From an uncultured Verrucomicrobiota bacterium (GTDB lineage: Bacteria; Verrucomicrobiota; Verrucomicrobiia; Limisphaerales; UBA8199): a DNA stretch of 46,751 nt. Made by a program: the position numbers and the translations under genes. The stretch is from positions 1 to 46,751 of the forward strand of contig CAIQQM010000233.1 in assembly GCA_903873945.1 (NCBI GenBank), read 5' to 3'. Shown here piece after piece: positions 17,428-25,811 of this stretch. The number at the start of each line of letters is the position of its first letter. Position 1 is the stretch's first letter. Below the pieces are notes generated by a model, which was not told the DNA's origin, ran no database searches, and saw nothing but the letters and a program-made list of their open reading frames with translations.

Positions 17428-18876
17428 ATGAAATTTGGTTTATGGCGGGCGCTCAAAGAACGAGGCTTGGTTGGCCTCGCCAAAGCATTCGCCCGGTTCC
17501 TTCTCCGTTTATTTGAGGTGCTGAAAATTCCCGCACCCGATACCCCCCAACTCATCAGGCGCATCACGGTTATGGAGCGGGACATTATCCTCCCCCTCAA
17601 AGTGGCCGGAATTGCCATGCTCCTCTATTCGTTCTATTTCACACCATGGATCGGTAGAGTCCAGGGGGCTCTTGAAATTGCGGTCGAATCCACGCGATAT
17701 TTCTTATGGCTCTATATAACGATTAACGTGGCAGTTGCCTGCCTGCTGCTCGCTATGCGGCGGCTGCCGCTCGATCTGATTGAATGGAGCGTGTTTTTCA
17801 TATGTCTGGTGGATGGAATCTGTTTGGGCGCGTTAACTCTCGTGAGCGGCGGCTATGACAGCATCCTTTATTGGCTGTTTCTGGCATTGATTGTGCGTAG
17901 TGCGGTCAGTGTACCGCGGGCGACGTCTCAAATCATGCTAAACCTGACCTTCACCGCCTGTTACGCGCTGGCTGGGCTCGTTGATATTTCCATGGCTGAA
18001 TATTTGGATGACAACGCGCGGTTATCGCTCGGGTTTTCGGCACTGGGTGATAGCTCGGCGGAACCTGTCGTCTTGCGCCTGGCGCTCCTCGTGCTCATAA
18101 CCCTTTGCTGCTACGGAATTCAGGTCTTGCTGGAACGGCACCGCCAGGCCGAAGAGGAGGCCGGGGAGTTTGAAATGCGTGAGCACCAGTTGCGCTCTGC
18201 CGGTCGCCTCGCCGCCGAGTTTGCCCATCAAATCAAAAATCCTCTTGCCATTATCAACAACGCCGCCTTTTCGATGCGCCGCGCCCTGAAGGACGGCAGG
18301 GAGATCGAAGCTGGCCAGATTCAGATTATCCAGGAAGAAGTCGAACGGTCGGACCGGATCATCACCCAAATCATGGACTACGCCCAATTGAGCGAGGGTC
18401 GTGTGGAAAAACTTAACGTGCTCGAAGAACTTGACTGTGCAATTGATCGGGTTCTGCCGCCCGCCGCGGGCTATCCCATACGGGTGCGGCGTGATTATGG
18501 TCCGATTTTCCCACCCTTGCTCATGCAGCGCCGCCATGCTTCCGAAACGTTTATCAACCTGCTCCAAAACGCGCGCGAAGCCCTTGGCATCGGCGGAGGA
18601 AACATCCTCGTCAGCGCGCGGTGTCGGCCGGATAATTCCATTGAGATTGCTATTCACGACGATGGCCCTGGCATTTCGGCGGACAAACACGAAAAGATCT
18701 TCGAGGCTTATTATACCACCAAGGAGAAGGGTACCGGGCTCGGTCTGGCCGCCGTTAAGCATACCGTCGAACTTTATGGGGGCGCCGTCCGGGTGGAATC
18801 AGAACTTGGAAAAGGCTCGCGCTTTATTCTACTATTACCCGCACGGACGCTTATCAAACAGGCCAACCCAGGTTGA
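17428..18876 (+). CDS. Six-TM sensor histidine kinase, PilS/NtrB-like
   Basis: The membrane region (about residues 50-235) contains six hydrophobic segments. A short coiled stretch rich in Glu and Arg follows, then a HisKA domain with AEFAHQIKNPLA (H267 is the predicted phospho-acceptor). The ATPase domain has an N box (FINLLQNAREAL), DDGPGIS and GTGLGLAAVK. No PAS domain is visible. The multi-TM architecture with an NtrC-type partner resembles PilS/PilR. The ATG at 17428 has a GCGGGG stretch 7 nt upstream; the open frame extends to 17311, but that part is not kinase-like. The partner regulator begins 7 nt downstream. Confidence 0.88.
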   Translation: MKFGLWRALKERGLVGLAKAFARFLLRLFEVLKIPAPDTPQLIRRITVMERDIILPLKVAGIAMLLYSFYFTPWIGRVQGALEIAVESTRYFLWLYITINVAVACLLLAMRRLPLDLIEWSVFFICLVDGICLGALTLVSGGYDSILYWLFLALIVRSAVSVPRATSQIMLNLTFTACYALAGLVDISMAEYLDDNARLSLGFSALGDSSAEPVVLRLALLVLITLCCYGIQVLLERHRQAEEEAGEFEMREHQLRSAGRLAAEFAHQIKNPLAIINNAAFSMRRALKDGREIEAGQIQIIQEEVERSDRIITQIMDYAQLSEGRVEKLNVLEELDCAIDRVLPPAAGYPIRVRRDYGPIFPPLLMQRRHASETFINLLQNAREALGIGGGNILVSARCRPDNSIEIAIHDDGPGISADKHEKIFEAYYTTKEKGTGLGLAAVKHTVELYGGAVRVESELGKGSRFILLLPARTLIKQANPG

Positions 18877-18883
18877 AACCGGT

Positions 18884-20305
18884 ATGAATCTCCCGTTGCC
18901 GCCAGTACTCGTTGTGGACGACGAAAAAAATATGCGCCTGTCGCTTAAGACGGTGCTGGCGGACGAAGGTTATGCGGTTCGCTTGGTTGAATCGGCCGAA
19001 GAAGCTTTGACGCTCCTGGGTCGCGAGGACTTTTTCATGGTCATCACCGATGCCCGCCTCGGCGGGATGAATGGTTATGAGTTTCTGGCTAGGACTCGCG
19101 CGCAGTGGCCCGACCTGCCTGTGTTGATGATTACTGCCTATGCTACGCCTAGGCTGGCCGTTGAGGCCATCAAGGCTGGCGCGATCGATTATTTAGCCAA
19201 GCCGTTTGCCCCCGAGGAACTATTGCATGCCGTCGCCCGCTGTGGCGAACGGTTCCGCCTGCTCCAGGAGAACGCTAGCTTGCGCGCTCGCGCCGACGAA
19301 ACTTGCCGGCTTGATCAGCTCGTGGGCGAATGCTCCAAAATCCATGAGTTGCGCCAGATGATTCAGACCGTCGCGCCTACTGGCGCCCGGGTCTTGATTC
19401 TGGGTGAAAGCGGTACGGGTAAAGAGTTGGTCGCCGGCGCGCTCCATGGTTTGAGCGGGCGCTCTCAGGCCAATTATGTGCGGCTCAATTGCGCTGCCAT
19501 TCCCGAGACGTTGCTCGAAAGCGAGTTGTTCGGACACGAGAAAGGCGCTTTTACCGGTGCCATGAAACAAAAACCCGGCCGCGTTGAAGAGGCAAATGGT
19601 GGCACGATCTTCTTGGATGAAATTGCCGACATGAGCCGGCCGCTTCAAGCCAAACTGCTCCGGTTTCTGGAGGACGGCACTTTTACTCGCGTTGGCGGCA
19701 CCCAGGAACTCCACGTCGATGTTAGGCTCCTCGCCGCCACCAATCGCGATATCATCCGCGCCATAAGTGAGAACCACTTCCGGGAAGACTTGTTCCATCG
19801 GCTTAACGTCGTCCAGATGCGGTTGCCGCCTTTGCGCGAACGGGACAAAGACGTGCTGATTCTCGCCGAGTATTTCTTGCGGACCTTGAGCGTTTCGATG
19901 AACAAAAACATTCGCAGCCTTTCACGCGCCGCCTGTCAGAAACTTATGTCGCACCACTGGCCCGGGAACGTGCGCGAGTTGCGCAACGTCATCGAACGCG
20001 CGCTCATCCTCGAGACCACTGTCGAAATCCAGCCATCCAGCTTGCCTGATTTCCAGCTTGAAACCCGCCTGCATAAAATCGGCTTGCCGAAATCAACCGG
20101 ACAGGGGGCACTGGACGACATGCTGGCTGATGCCGAAAGGGAATTGATCAACAGCGTGCTTGAGCGGAATCGCTTTAACCTGACCAGAGCCGCCGAACAA
20201 TTGAAAATCAGCCGCCATGCGCTGCGCTATCGGATGCAGCGCCTGAACATCTCCGGGGCGGACGAGGACTCAACTGCATCGTCTGCCGAGGGCAAATCCT
20301 CATGA
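18884..20305 (+). CDS. Sigma54-dependent response regulator, NtrC family
   Basis: Three domains in 473 residues. The receiver (1-120) has the acidic pocket VVDDEKN, phospho-acceptor D56 in ITDARLGG, and the switch lysine in LAKPFAPEEL. The AAA+ sigma54 activator domain has Walker A GESGTGKE (174-181), GAFTGA (221-226), which contacts sigma54, and FLDEIADM. A Fis-type HTH ends the protein (NLTRAAEQLKISRHALRYRMQRL). The ATG at 18884 follows the kinase stop by 7 nt; the frame is open far upstream inside the kinase gene, but that part is out-of-frame read-through. The stop overlaps the next start (ATGA). Confidence 0.95.
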   Translation: MNLPLPPVLVVDDEKNMRLSLKTVLADEGYAVRLVESAEEALTLLGREDFFMVITDARLGGMNGYEFLARTRAQWPDLPVLMITAYATPRLAVEAIKAGAIDYLAKPFAPEELLHAVARCGERFRLLQENASLRARADETCRLDQLVGECSKIHELRQMIQTVAPTGARVLILGESGTGKELVAGALHGLSGRSQANYVRLNCAAIPETLLESELFGHEKGAFTGAMKQKPGRVEEANGGTIFLDEIADMSRPLQAKLLRFLEDGTFTRVGGTQELHVDVRLLAATNRDIIRAISENHFREDLFHRLNVVQMRLPPLRERDKDVLILAEYFLRTLSVSMNKNIRSLSRAACQKLMSHHWPGNVRELRNVIERALILETTVEIQPSSLPDFQLETRLHKIGLPKSTGQGALDDMLADAERELINSVLERNRFNLTRAAEQLKISRHALRYRMQRLNISGADEDSTASSAEGKSS

Positions 20306-20715
20306 GCACGATCTCTTCTTGGCTTGATCCCGATGACAATGGAAACTTGCTCATGCCGTGGCAATCGATGAACCCCGACATCCGGGAAGGGGTCATCATC
20401 TTTAGCGCCTTGGGGTTGGTTACATTGCTTATCCTGCTCTGGGCCATCTTTTTTCGTCGTCGCCGCCGTAAGCATCATCGGCACGACTATCCTTTATCCG
20501 ATGTGCGTCAGGCTGCTACATGTCCGCTGAGCCCAACCGTCAATGGTGCAACCATCGAGTCGCCCCGGCGCCACGGTCGGCGTCGGCAGCGACGGTCGCA
20601 TCTACCCCGCAATCCAACCCTTGCCGAAACCGGCGGTTTGCCGCCGATTCGACCTGAACCGCCGCAGCTAACCCCGTTAAACCATGCAAGAGAGCCGGAC
20701 GATTACACGAAATAG
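20302..20715 (+). CDS. Small single-TM protein of unknown function
   Basis: I do not recognise this 137-residue protein. It has a short acidic N-terminus, one transmembrane helix (about residues 30-47), a strongly basic juxtamembrane run (RRRRRKHHRH), and a Pro/Arg-rich tail without evident fold. Its start overlaps the response-regulator stop by four nt (ATGA), and its end overlaps the hpnD start by 32 nt. This tight packing is the main argument that it is translated. Confidence 0.6.
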   Translation: MSTISSWLDPDDNGNLLMPWQSMNPDIREGVIIFSALGLVTLLILLWAIFFRRRRRKHHRHDYPLSDVRQAATCPLSPTVNGATIESPRRHGRRRQRRSHLPRNPTLAETGGLPPIRPEPPQLTPLNHAREPDDYTK

Positions 20716-21553
20716 CGCGTCGAATTTGGCGCTGGCTTTCGTCCTTTTGCCCAAAGCCACGCGTCATAACATGTCCGCGCTCTACGCCTTTTGCCGCGAA
20801 GTGGACGATGTGGCCGACAACGAGGCGGTTTCAGTCGAAAAGCGCCGCGCGCAACTTGCTGCGTGGCGTACTGACGTTTGCCTCGCGTGCGGAACTGAAC
20901 TGCCGGAATTCCCGGTGAACCGTGAGCTACAGCGGGTCATCCGTCAATACCGGTTGCCTTTCGCGCGGTTTGACGAGTTGCTACAGGGCGTGGAAATGGA
21001 CCTCGACATCAATCGTTACCGGAATTTCGAGGAGTTGGATCTATACTGCTATCGTGTTGCCTCCGTTGTCGGGCTCTTGAGCATCGAAGTCTTCGGGTAT
21101 AAAGAGCCGGGCTGCCGCGACTACGCAATTTATCTCGGCAAAGCTCTCCAGTTGACCAACATTCTGCGGGACGTGCGTTCGGACGCCGACCGCGGACGTA
21201 TTTATTTCCCGTTGTGTGAGCTGGCGCGCTGGCAGGTGCCGCCTGAAGAAATCTTGCGCGGCGAATATTCTCCGCGTTTTTTTGAGCTCGCTAACAGCCT
21301 TGCTCAGCGCGCTCGGCATTTTTATCGCCTGGCTCGTGAAACGCTGCCTCCGGCCGATCGCCGCTCCATGATAGCCGCTGAGTTGATGGGCTCGGTCTAT
21401 TGGCAACTCTTGCGCAAGTTGGAGCGGCAGCGGTTTAACGTTTTCGGGCCCCAACCGGCGCGCCTGAACCAAGGCCGGAAACTTCTGCTCATCCTGCGCA
21501 CCTGGTGCCGTCTCGTTTCCGGGGCGAAGTCACCGAATTATGGCACGTTCTGA
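20684..21553 (+). CDS. hpnD: Presqualene diphosphate synthase HpnD
   Basis: Squalene/phytoene synthase family enzyme (289 aa) that condenses two farnesyl diphosphates to presqualene diphosphate, the first step to squalene and hopanoids. The first aspartate-rich motif is YAFCREVDDVAD and the second is NILRDVRSDADRGRIYFP. The wording of the first motif fits HpnD better than HpnC. HpnC, HpnE and a squalene-hopene cyclase are not in the window. The 5' end overlaps the small TM gene and the 3' end overlaps hpnK by 14 nt, so one operon is likely. Confidence 0.9.
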   Translation: MQESRTITRNSASNLALAFVLLPKATRHNMSALYAFCREVDDVADNEAVSVEKRRAQLAAWRTDVCLACGTELPEFPVNRELQRVIRQYRLPFARFDELLQGVEMDLDINRYRNFEELDLYCYRVASVVGLLSIEVFGYKEPGCRDYAIYLGKALQLTNILRDVRSDADRGRIYFPLCELARWQVPPEEILRGEYSPRFFELANSLAQRARHFYRLARETLPPADRRSMIAAELMGSVYWQLLRKLERQRFNVFGPQPARLNQGRKLLLILRTWCRLVSGAKSPNYGTF

Positions 21554-22373
21554 AGCCGAACGCCGGCTCATTGTTAACGCTGACGACTTCGGCCGCTCTG
21601 GCGCAATCAATCACGCGGTCATCCAGGCCCACCGCAAGGGGATACTGACGACGGCCAGCCTGATGGTGAATGAGGACGCTGCCGGCGAGGCGATTGAACT
21701 CGCGCGGCAAAACCCGGGTCTTGGTGTGGGGTTGCATCTGACGTTGTTGTGCGGCCATTCTGCCCTGTCGTCCTCGGAAGTGCCTGGCCTTGTAAATTCG
21801 GACGGGCGATTCAGCAACCGCCCCGCCAGCGCCGGGGTCCGTTATTTTTTTCAACGTCCATTGCGCGAGCAATTGCGGCGCGAAATTCACGCGCAATTCC
21901 GGAAGTTCCAGACCAGCGGCTTGCCGCTCGACCATGTCAATGGCCATTTGCACATTCATCTGCATCCTGTCGTGTTTCGCGTCTTGATGGAAGACTCCGC
22001 CCGATTGAAAATCGAACGCTTGCGTCTGATGTTTGATCCATTTTGGTTGAATCTCCGTTTGGCCTCTGGCCGGCTCGGGTATCGCGCCCTCCACGCCCTC
22101 ATTTTTTATTGCCTCGCAGCTCGCGCCCGGCCCGTGCTGGAACAGCGCCGGATCCGGCATACCCGCGCAGTCTTCGGGCTTCTCCAAAATGCGCGCGTTG
22201 ATGAAGATTTCATCCTCAAGTTGCTCCCAAGGATTCCTCCCGGTGATTCTGAGCTTTACTCCCATCCCTCGCTTGACGAATTTAAGAATGAATTCAACGC
22301 CCTGATCAGTTCCCGGACGCGGGAGCAGATTGATAAGCTGGGCATTAAACTGATTCGTTACCGGGATTTATAA
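21540..22373 (+). CDS. hpnK: Hopanoid biosynthesis-associated YdjC-family deacetylase HpnK
   Basis: YdjC/ChbG-type polysaccharide deacetylase of 277 residues. The metal site is visible as VNADDFGRS near the N-terminus, GLHLTLLCG, and NGHLHIHLHP with its histidines. In hopanoid clusters HpnK removes the acetyl group from N-acetylglucosaminyl-bacteriohopanetetrol. The overlap with hpnD supports that assignment over a chitooligosaccharide deacetylase. The start overlaps the hpnD end by 14 nt. Confidence 0.83.
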   Translation: MARSEAERRLIVNADDFGRSGAINHAVIQAHRKGILTTASLMVNEDAAGEAIELARQNPGLGVGLHLTLLCGHSALSSSEVPGLVNSDGRFSNRPASAGVRYFFQRPLREQLRREIHAQFRKFQTSGLPLDHVNGHLHIHLHPVVFRVLMEDSARLKIERLRLMFDPFWLNLRLASGRLGYRALHALIFYCLAARARPVLEQRRIRHTRAVFGLLQNARVDEDFILKLLPRIPPGDSELYSHPSLDEFKNEFNALISSRTREQIDKLGIKLIRYRDL

Positions 22374-22374
22374 T

Positions 22375-22809
22375 ATGGCAAAAATACTATTGATTCTCTT
22401 CATTGGGCTGGTCTTTGAAAGCGCTGGTGTCGTGCTGCTCAAGAAGGGAATAACCCAAATCGATCGAACTGGAATGATCACTGCGGCCCGGATGATTCAA
22501 GTTGTGAAGGCTGGAATCACGAATTCCCAAATCCTGCTCGGTATTTTTTTTGAAGCGCTTTTCTTCGCTTGTTTGCTCGTTCTTATGTCCAAAACCGATA
22601 TCAGTTTTCTGTGGCCGTTGACGGGCTTGAGTTTCGTCTTCGCGACCTTTGCTGCTATCTGGTTCCTGCACGAGCGTGTTTCCGCCGCGCGTTGGGCTGG
22701 TGTTGTTTTTATCATGATTGGGGCCGCATTGATCAGTTACAGCGAGCAGACGAAAGAAAAACCCGCTCCGCCGCCCGTTCTCATAGGCCCAGACGCTGCG
22801 CCTCAGTAG
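22375..22809 (+). CDS. EamA/SMR-type four-TM membrane protein
   Basis: 144 residues with four hydrophobic helices (about 2-20, 48-70, 76-97, 104-122) and a short charged tail. The pattern resembles half-size DMT superfamily members such as ArnE/ArnF and SMR proteins, which often work as dimers. The start follows the hpnK stop by one nt, so it belongs to the hopanoid operon. It could move a lipid-linked sugar or a hopanoid precursor across the membrane; that role is inference from context. Confidence 0.75.
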   Translation: MAKILLILFIGLVFESAGVVLLKKGITQIDRTGMITAARMIQVVKAGITNSQILLGIFFEALFFACLLVLMSKTDISFLWPLTGLSFVFATFAAIWFLHERVSAARWAGVVFIMIGAALISYSEQTKEKPAPPPVLIGPDAAPQ

Positions 22810-22855
22810 CCCCATCCCCCGGACATTGCGCCGCGCCGCCATCCCGCCTCCGCGC

Positions 22856-23533
22856 TCAACCCTGAACCATTTCGTCTCTTGCTTCCTGCAGGGTGTCTAT
22901 GGCACTCGCCAGCACCGCCGCCAGTTTTTCACCCGCTGCCCGGCTTTGTCTCTGCAGCCGGAGCAGAGCTGCGGACTTTCCTGGCGACTTTAGCAATGCC
23001 AGCACCAGCTTGCGTTTATTCAATCTTTGGTCGGGTGTCATCAGGAGATTGAAGTTAAAAGGCAAATCCTCATTCGCGGCATCCAAAATCACGCGTACAA
23101 TCGCAACTGGAACCTTTTGCTCGCGGCAAATTGCGCAGATCGCGTCGGATTCCATTTCCACGGCATCCGCGCCAGTCGCTTCACGCAGCGCGCGTTTTTC
23201 TTTCACAGTCGTTGCGATCCGGCTTGCGCAATGAAATCGCGCCGACAGTGCCCCCGCTGCCAGCAGCTTTGTTTCCATCGCCGTTCCTTTGTCGGTCGCG
23301 AACACAACGGTTCCTGACGCTATGTCCGGATTGAGTCCGCCGGCAAAACCGGCGCTCAGAACAATTCGGGGACGTTCTTCCGCCAGCGCGGCGCGAATCG
23401 CGCTCTCGGCATTATGCCGCCCCATGCCCGTGACCAGAATCTTGACGCTCGGCTGCGAGGCGATGAGTCGGCTGAACGACTTGGCCTCTTCCTTGACGGC
23501 AAAACACACAAGGATGAATGGCGGTGCACTCAT
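22856..23533 (-). CDS. hpnG: HpnG-like nucleoside phosphorylase
   Basis: PNP/MTA-SAH nucleosidase fold of 225 residues. The catalytic block is DAVEMESDAICAI, with the ribose-binding glutamate, and the N-terminus has the VTGMG and SAGFAGGL segments. HpnG releases adenine from adenosylhopane during extended hopanoid synthesis. An ordinary MTA/SAH nucleosidase is the alternative. The ATG at 23533 is chosen because GGAGGAGAG lies 7-8 nt before it; an upstream ATG at 23557 would bury that site. It is convergent with the hpnD-hpnK-EamA operon and 20 nt after the exonuclease gene. Confidence 0.75.
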   Translation of the reverse strand: MSAPPFILVCFAVKEEAKSFSRLIASQPSVKILVTGMGRHNAESAIRAALAEERPRIVLSAGFAGGLNPDIASGTVVFATDKGTAMETKLLAAGALSARFHCASRIATTVKEKRALREATGADAVEMESDAICAICREQKVPVAIVRVILDAANEDLPFNFNLLMTPDQRLNKRKLVLALLKSPGKSAALLRLQRQSRAAGEKLAAVLASAIDTLQEARDEMVQG

Positions 23534-23553
23534 TGAAATTCTCTCCTCCGGCG

Positions 23554-24273
23554 TCATTTAATTCCCGCCAACCGCTCCTTCCAAATGTGGTACAGTAGCA
23601 CCGTGGCCTTCACATCCCGCAGGCAGTATTCCGCAATATCCCGATGCCGTCCCGCTGTCATGAGCGAATTCACATCCGAGCCTGTAACGCCCTGGCTTTT
23701 CGGCGATTCAATGCCAAAGGCTTTGCAGTAGAAATCCAGGTTGAAACGGCGCGCGGCCCCGTCCCGTCCGCTCACGCCGTAGAAAGTCAGTTGCTCCGCC
23801 AAATCACAGTGCGGCTCGGTTTGAAAGCGGTAGCCCAGCCAGTCCTTTCGCGTGATCGGCACGCCGAGCAGCGCCGACCGCAGGTAAACGAACGGCACGT
23901 CAAACCCGCGTCCGTTGAAGGTGACTATCGTATCGTAATGTTTCGTCACATCCCAAAACGCCGTCAGCAGTTCGGCTTCATCCATGCACGCCACAAATTC
24001 AACCGGCCCGGCATCATCCGCTTCCTCCTCGTATTCCGCAGCGGTGAAGATTACTTGGCCGCGGGAGGTGTCTGCGTTGAGCATCGCGATGCACACCACC
24101 TGTGCGGTAAACGGCCATAAATTGAACTGTTGCTGAATCTCGGCGTGACGCATCGCGCGCGCGGGCTCATCGAGGATCTTTTCGCATTCGCGGAACAGGT
24201 ATTCCTGTTGTGCCTCATCAAACTGTTCCAGCGGCAACGCCGAGGTTTCTATATCGAAGACCAGTTTCGCCAT
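23554..24273 (-). CDS. PolB-like 3'-5' exonuclease (DEDDy)
   Basis: Stand-alone exonuclease related to the proofreading domain of family B polymerases, 239 residues. ExoI is LVFDIETSA, ExoII is VTFNGRGFDVPF, and ExoIII is YCLRDVKAT near the C-terminus. It should remove nucleotides from DNA 3' ends, with a role in repair or editing. The family is widespread and little studied. It lies upstream of the hpnG-like gene on the same strand, with 20 nt between them. Confidence 0.85.
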   Translation of the reverse strand: MAKLVFDIETSALPLEQFDEAQQEYLFRECEKILDEPARAMRHAEIQQQFNLWPFTAQVVCIAMLNADTSRGQVIFTAAEYEEEADDAGPVEFVACMDEAELLTAFWDVTKHYDTIVTFNGRGFDVPFVYLRSALLGVPITRKDWLGYRFQTEPHCDLAEQLTFYGVSGRDGAARRFNLDFYCKAFGIESPKSQGVTGSDVNSLMTAGRHRDIAEYCLRDVKATVLLYHIWKERLAGIK

Positions 24274-24440
24274 GGCAAGGTGGTTTTGAAACGCCTCCCC
24301 TTGTAACCCCGCCGGGCGTAAGTTGCCAGCCTCTTTTGCATCTGCCTGCGGGAATCCTTCGCCGCGATATGTGCGCCAGTACGACCAAAGACCGCCGCAA
24401 ACTTCGAGTCGCAGCGGGTTTGGGAAGCTGTCCAGTCTGC

Positions 24441-25664
24441 CTACGCGCCAAACTTGTCGAAAAGTCTGGCATTGGCTTGCATCAAACGGATGAGGTACTT
24501 GGCCTCGAATAATCCCAGCGAGCCGCAGTTTGCGCCCGTTTCCGTGAACCGCTCCAGTTTGTCACACCCCGAGTAAGGAGAGTGCAGCAGCACGGGTTGC
24601 GGATGCCACGAGTGACCCTTGATGACACATGGTGTCGAATGGTCGCCGGTGATGGCCAGCACATCCGGCTTCTTGCGTAGCAGAATCGGCAACGCCTCAT
24701 CGAATTCCTCTATGGCCTTGCGTTTCGCCGGGAAATTGCCGTCCTCGCCGTACTTATCGGGGTATTTGTAATGTATGAAGAAGAAGTCGAAGTTGTCGTA
24801 TTCGGCCAGGTAGCGTTCGAATTGCTCTTTGATCGTCCGTGGCCCCTCAATCTTCTTCATGCCAACGAGCTGTGCTAGGCCTTTGTACATTGGGTACACT
24901 GCCAGCGCGGCGGGTTTGAGCTTGTAGCGGTCTTCAAACAACGGAAGATGCGGTTGATGTGCGATGCCGCGCATCAGGAAGCCGTTGGCGGGTTTCTCGT
25001 TGGCGATGATCGGAAGCGCCAGTTTGTAAAAATCGCCAATAAGTTTGGCCATTTTATTCTGCCCCGCATTCTTCGGATCACGCGGTTTGACCGTGGGAAT
25101 GGCGAACCCTTCCCGGTTCGGATCGGCATCAGTCAGCGGACCCTCAAGGTTCTTGCCCCGGAACACCACTACGAACCGGTGCTCTTTGCCGGCTTGGATC
25201 AGGATCTGCGTGTCGCCGATCTTCTTCACCTTTGCGGCGAGCATGGCGCACAGTTTCTCGCACGTCTCCGTCGGAATCCGCCCGGCGCGGCGGTCGGTTA
25301 CGACGCCTTTGGTATCAAGAGTGGCAAAATTGGCCCGGGCGCAAACGTCCCCGGGCAGGAGTTCCATCCCGAGGCCCAGCGCCTCGATTACGCCGCGGCC
25401 CACCTGATATTCCAACGGGTCGTAGCCAAACAGTCCGAGGTGTCCCGGCCCGCTGCCCGGGGTGATCCCGGGCCCCAGCGGGAACATGCGGCCCTGCGCG
25501 GAATCCTTTGCCAGCGCGTCCAGGTTCGGTGTGGCCGCCGCTTCTAGCGGCGTGACATAACCTTGTTCGCGGGTGGCCACATCCCCCAACCCGTCGAGAA
25601 CCACCAGCGCCAGTTTCGCGTTGGCTTTCAGCGTTAATTCAGAATACAGAGCGTCTAAATTCAT
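24441..25664 (-). CDS. apgM: 2,3-bisphosphoglycerate-independent phosphoglycerate mutase, archaeal (ApgM) type
   Basis: Alkaline-phosphatase-fold enzyme interconverting 3- and 2-phosphoglycerate in glycolysis. Seen are VVLDGLGD at the N-terminus (metal site), the nucleophile region TPGSGPGHLGLFGYDP, and the metal-binding TGDHSTP plus a following histidine in the last quarter. At 407 residues it fits the ApgM class rather than the roughly 510-residue GpmI class. Spacing to the next gene downstream is about 167 nt, with no feature seen there. Confidence 0.9.
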   Translation of the reverse strand: MNLDALYSELTLKANAKLALVVLDGLGDVATREQGYVTPLEAAATPNLDALAKDSAQGRMFPLGPGITPGSGPGHLGLFGYDPLEYQVGRGVIEALGLGMELLPGDVCARANFATLDTKGVVTDRRAGRIPTETCEKLCAMLAAKVKKIGDTQILIQAGKEHRFVVVFRGKNLEGPLTDADPNREGFAIPTVKPRDPKNAGQNKMAKLIGDFYKLALPIIANEKPANGFLMRGIAHQPHLPLFEDRYKLKPAALAVYPMYKGLAQLVGMKKIEGPRTIKEQFERYLAEYDNFDFFFIHYKYPDKYGEDGNFPAKRKAIEEFDEALPILLRKKPDVLAITGDHSTPCVIKGHSWHPQPVLLHSPYSGCDKLERFTETGANCGSLGLFEAKYLIRLMQANARLFDKFGA

Positions 25665-25703
25665 AGTTCGGTCTTAGTTCTTCTGCCATCCATGGTCCGG
25701 TCA

Positions 25704-25721
25704 CGGCACGGAGCCGTGCCG
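25704..25721. repeat. Perfect 18-nt palindrome between apgM and trpB
   Basis: CGGCACGG and CCGTGCCG face each other around a two-base centre. There is no T-run on either side. It lies in the 147-nt gap between the trpB stop and the apgM start, both minus strand. Possible roles are a REP-type element or an operator; I found no second copy in the window. Confidence 0.4.
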
Positions 25722-25811
25722 CATATAAACTCAATAATCGGAAGAACGCGATGGCGCCGTCAATTCCATTCACCGGCTTGCATCAACCCTGGTTGCTTCC
25801 AGTCGGGCAAA

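Noticed and set aside
18401..18883. Upstream extension of the response-regulator frame
   Set aside because: It lies inside the kinase gene in another frame and has no domain; the receiver starts at the 18884 ATG.
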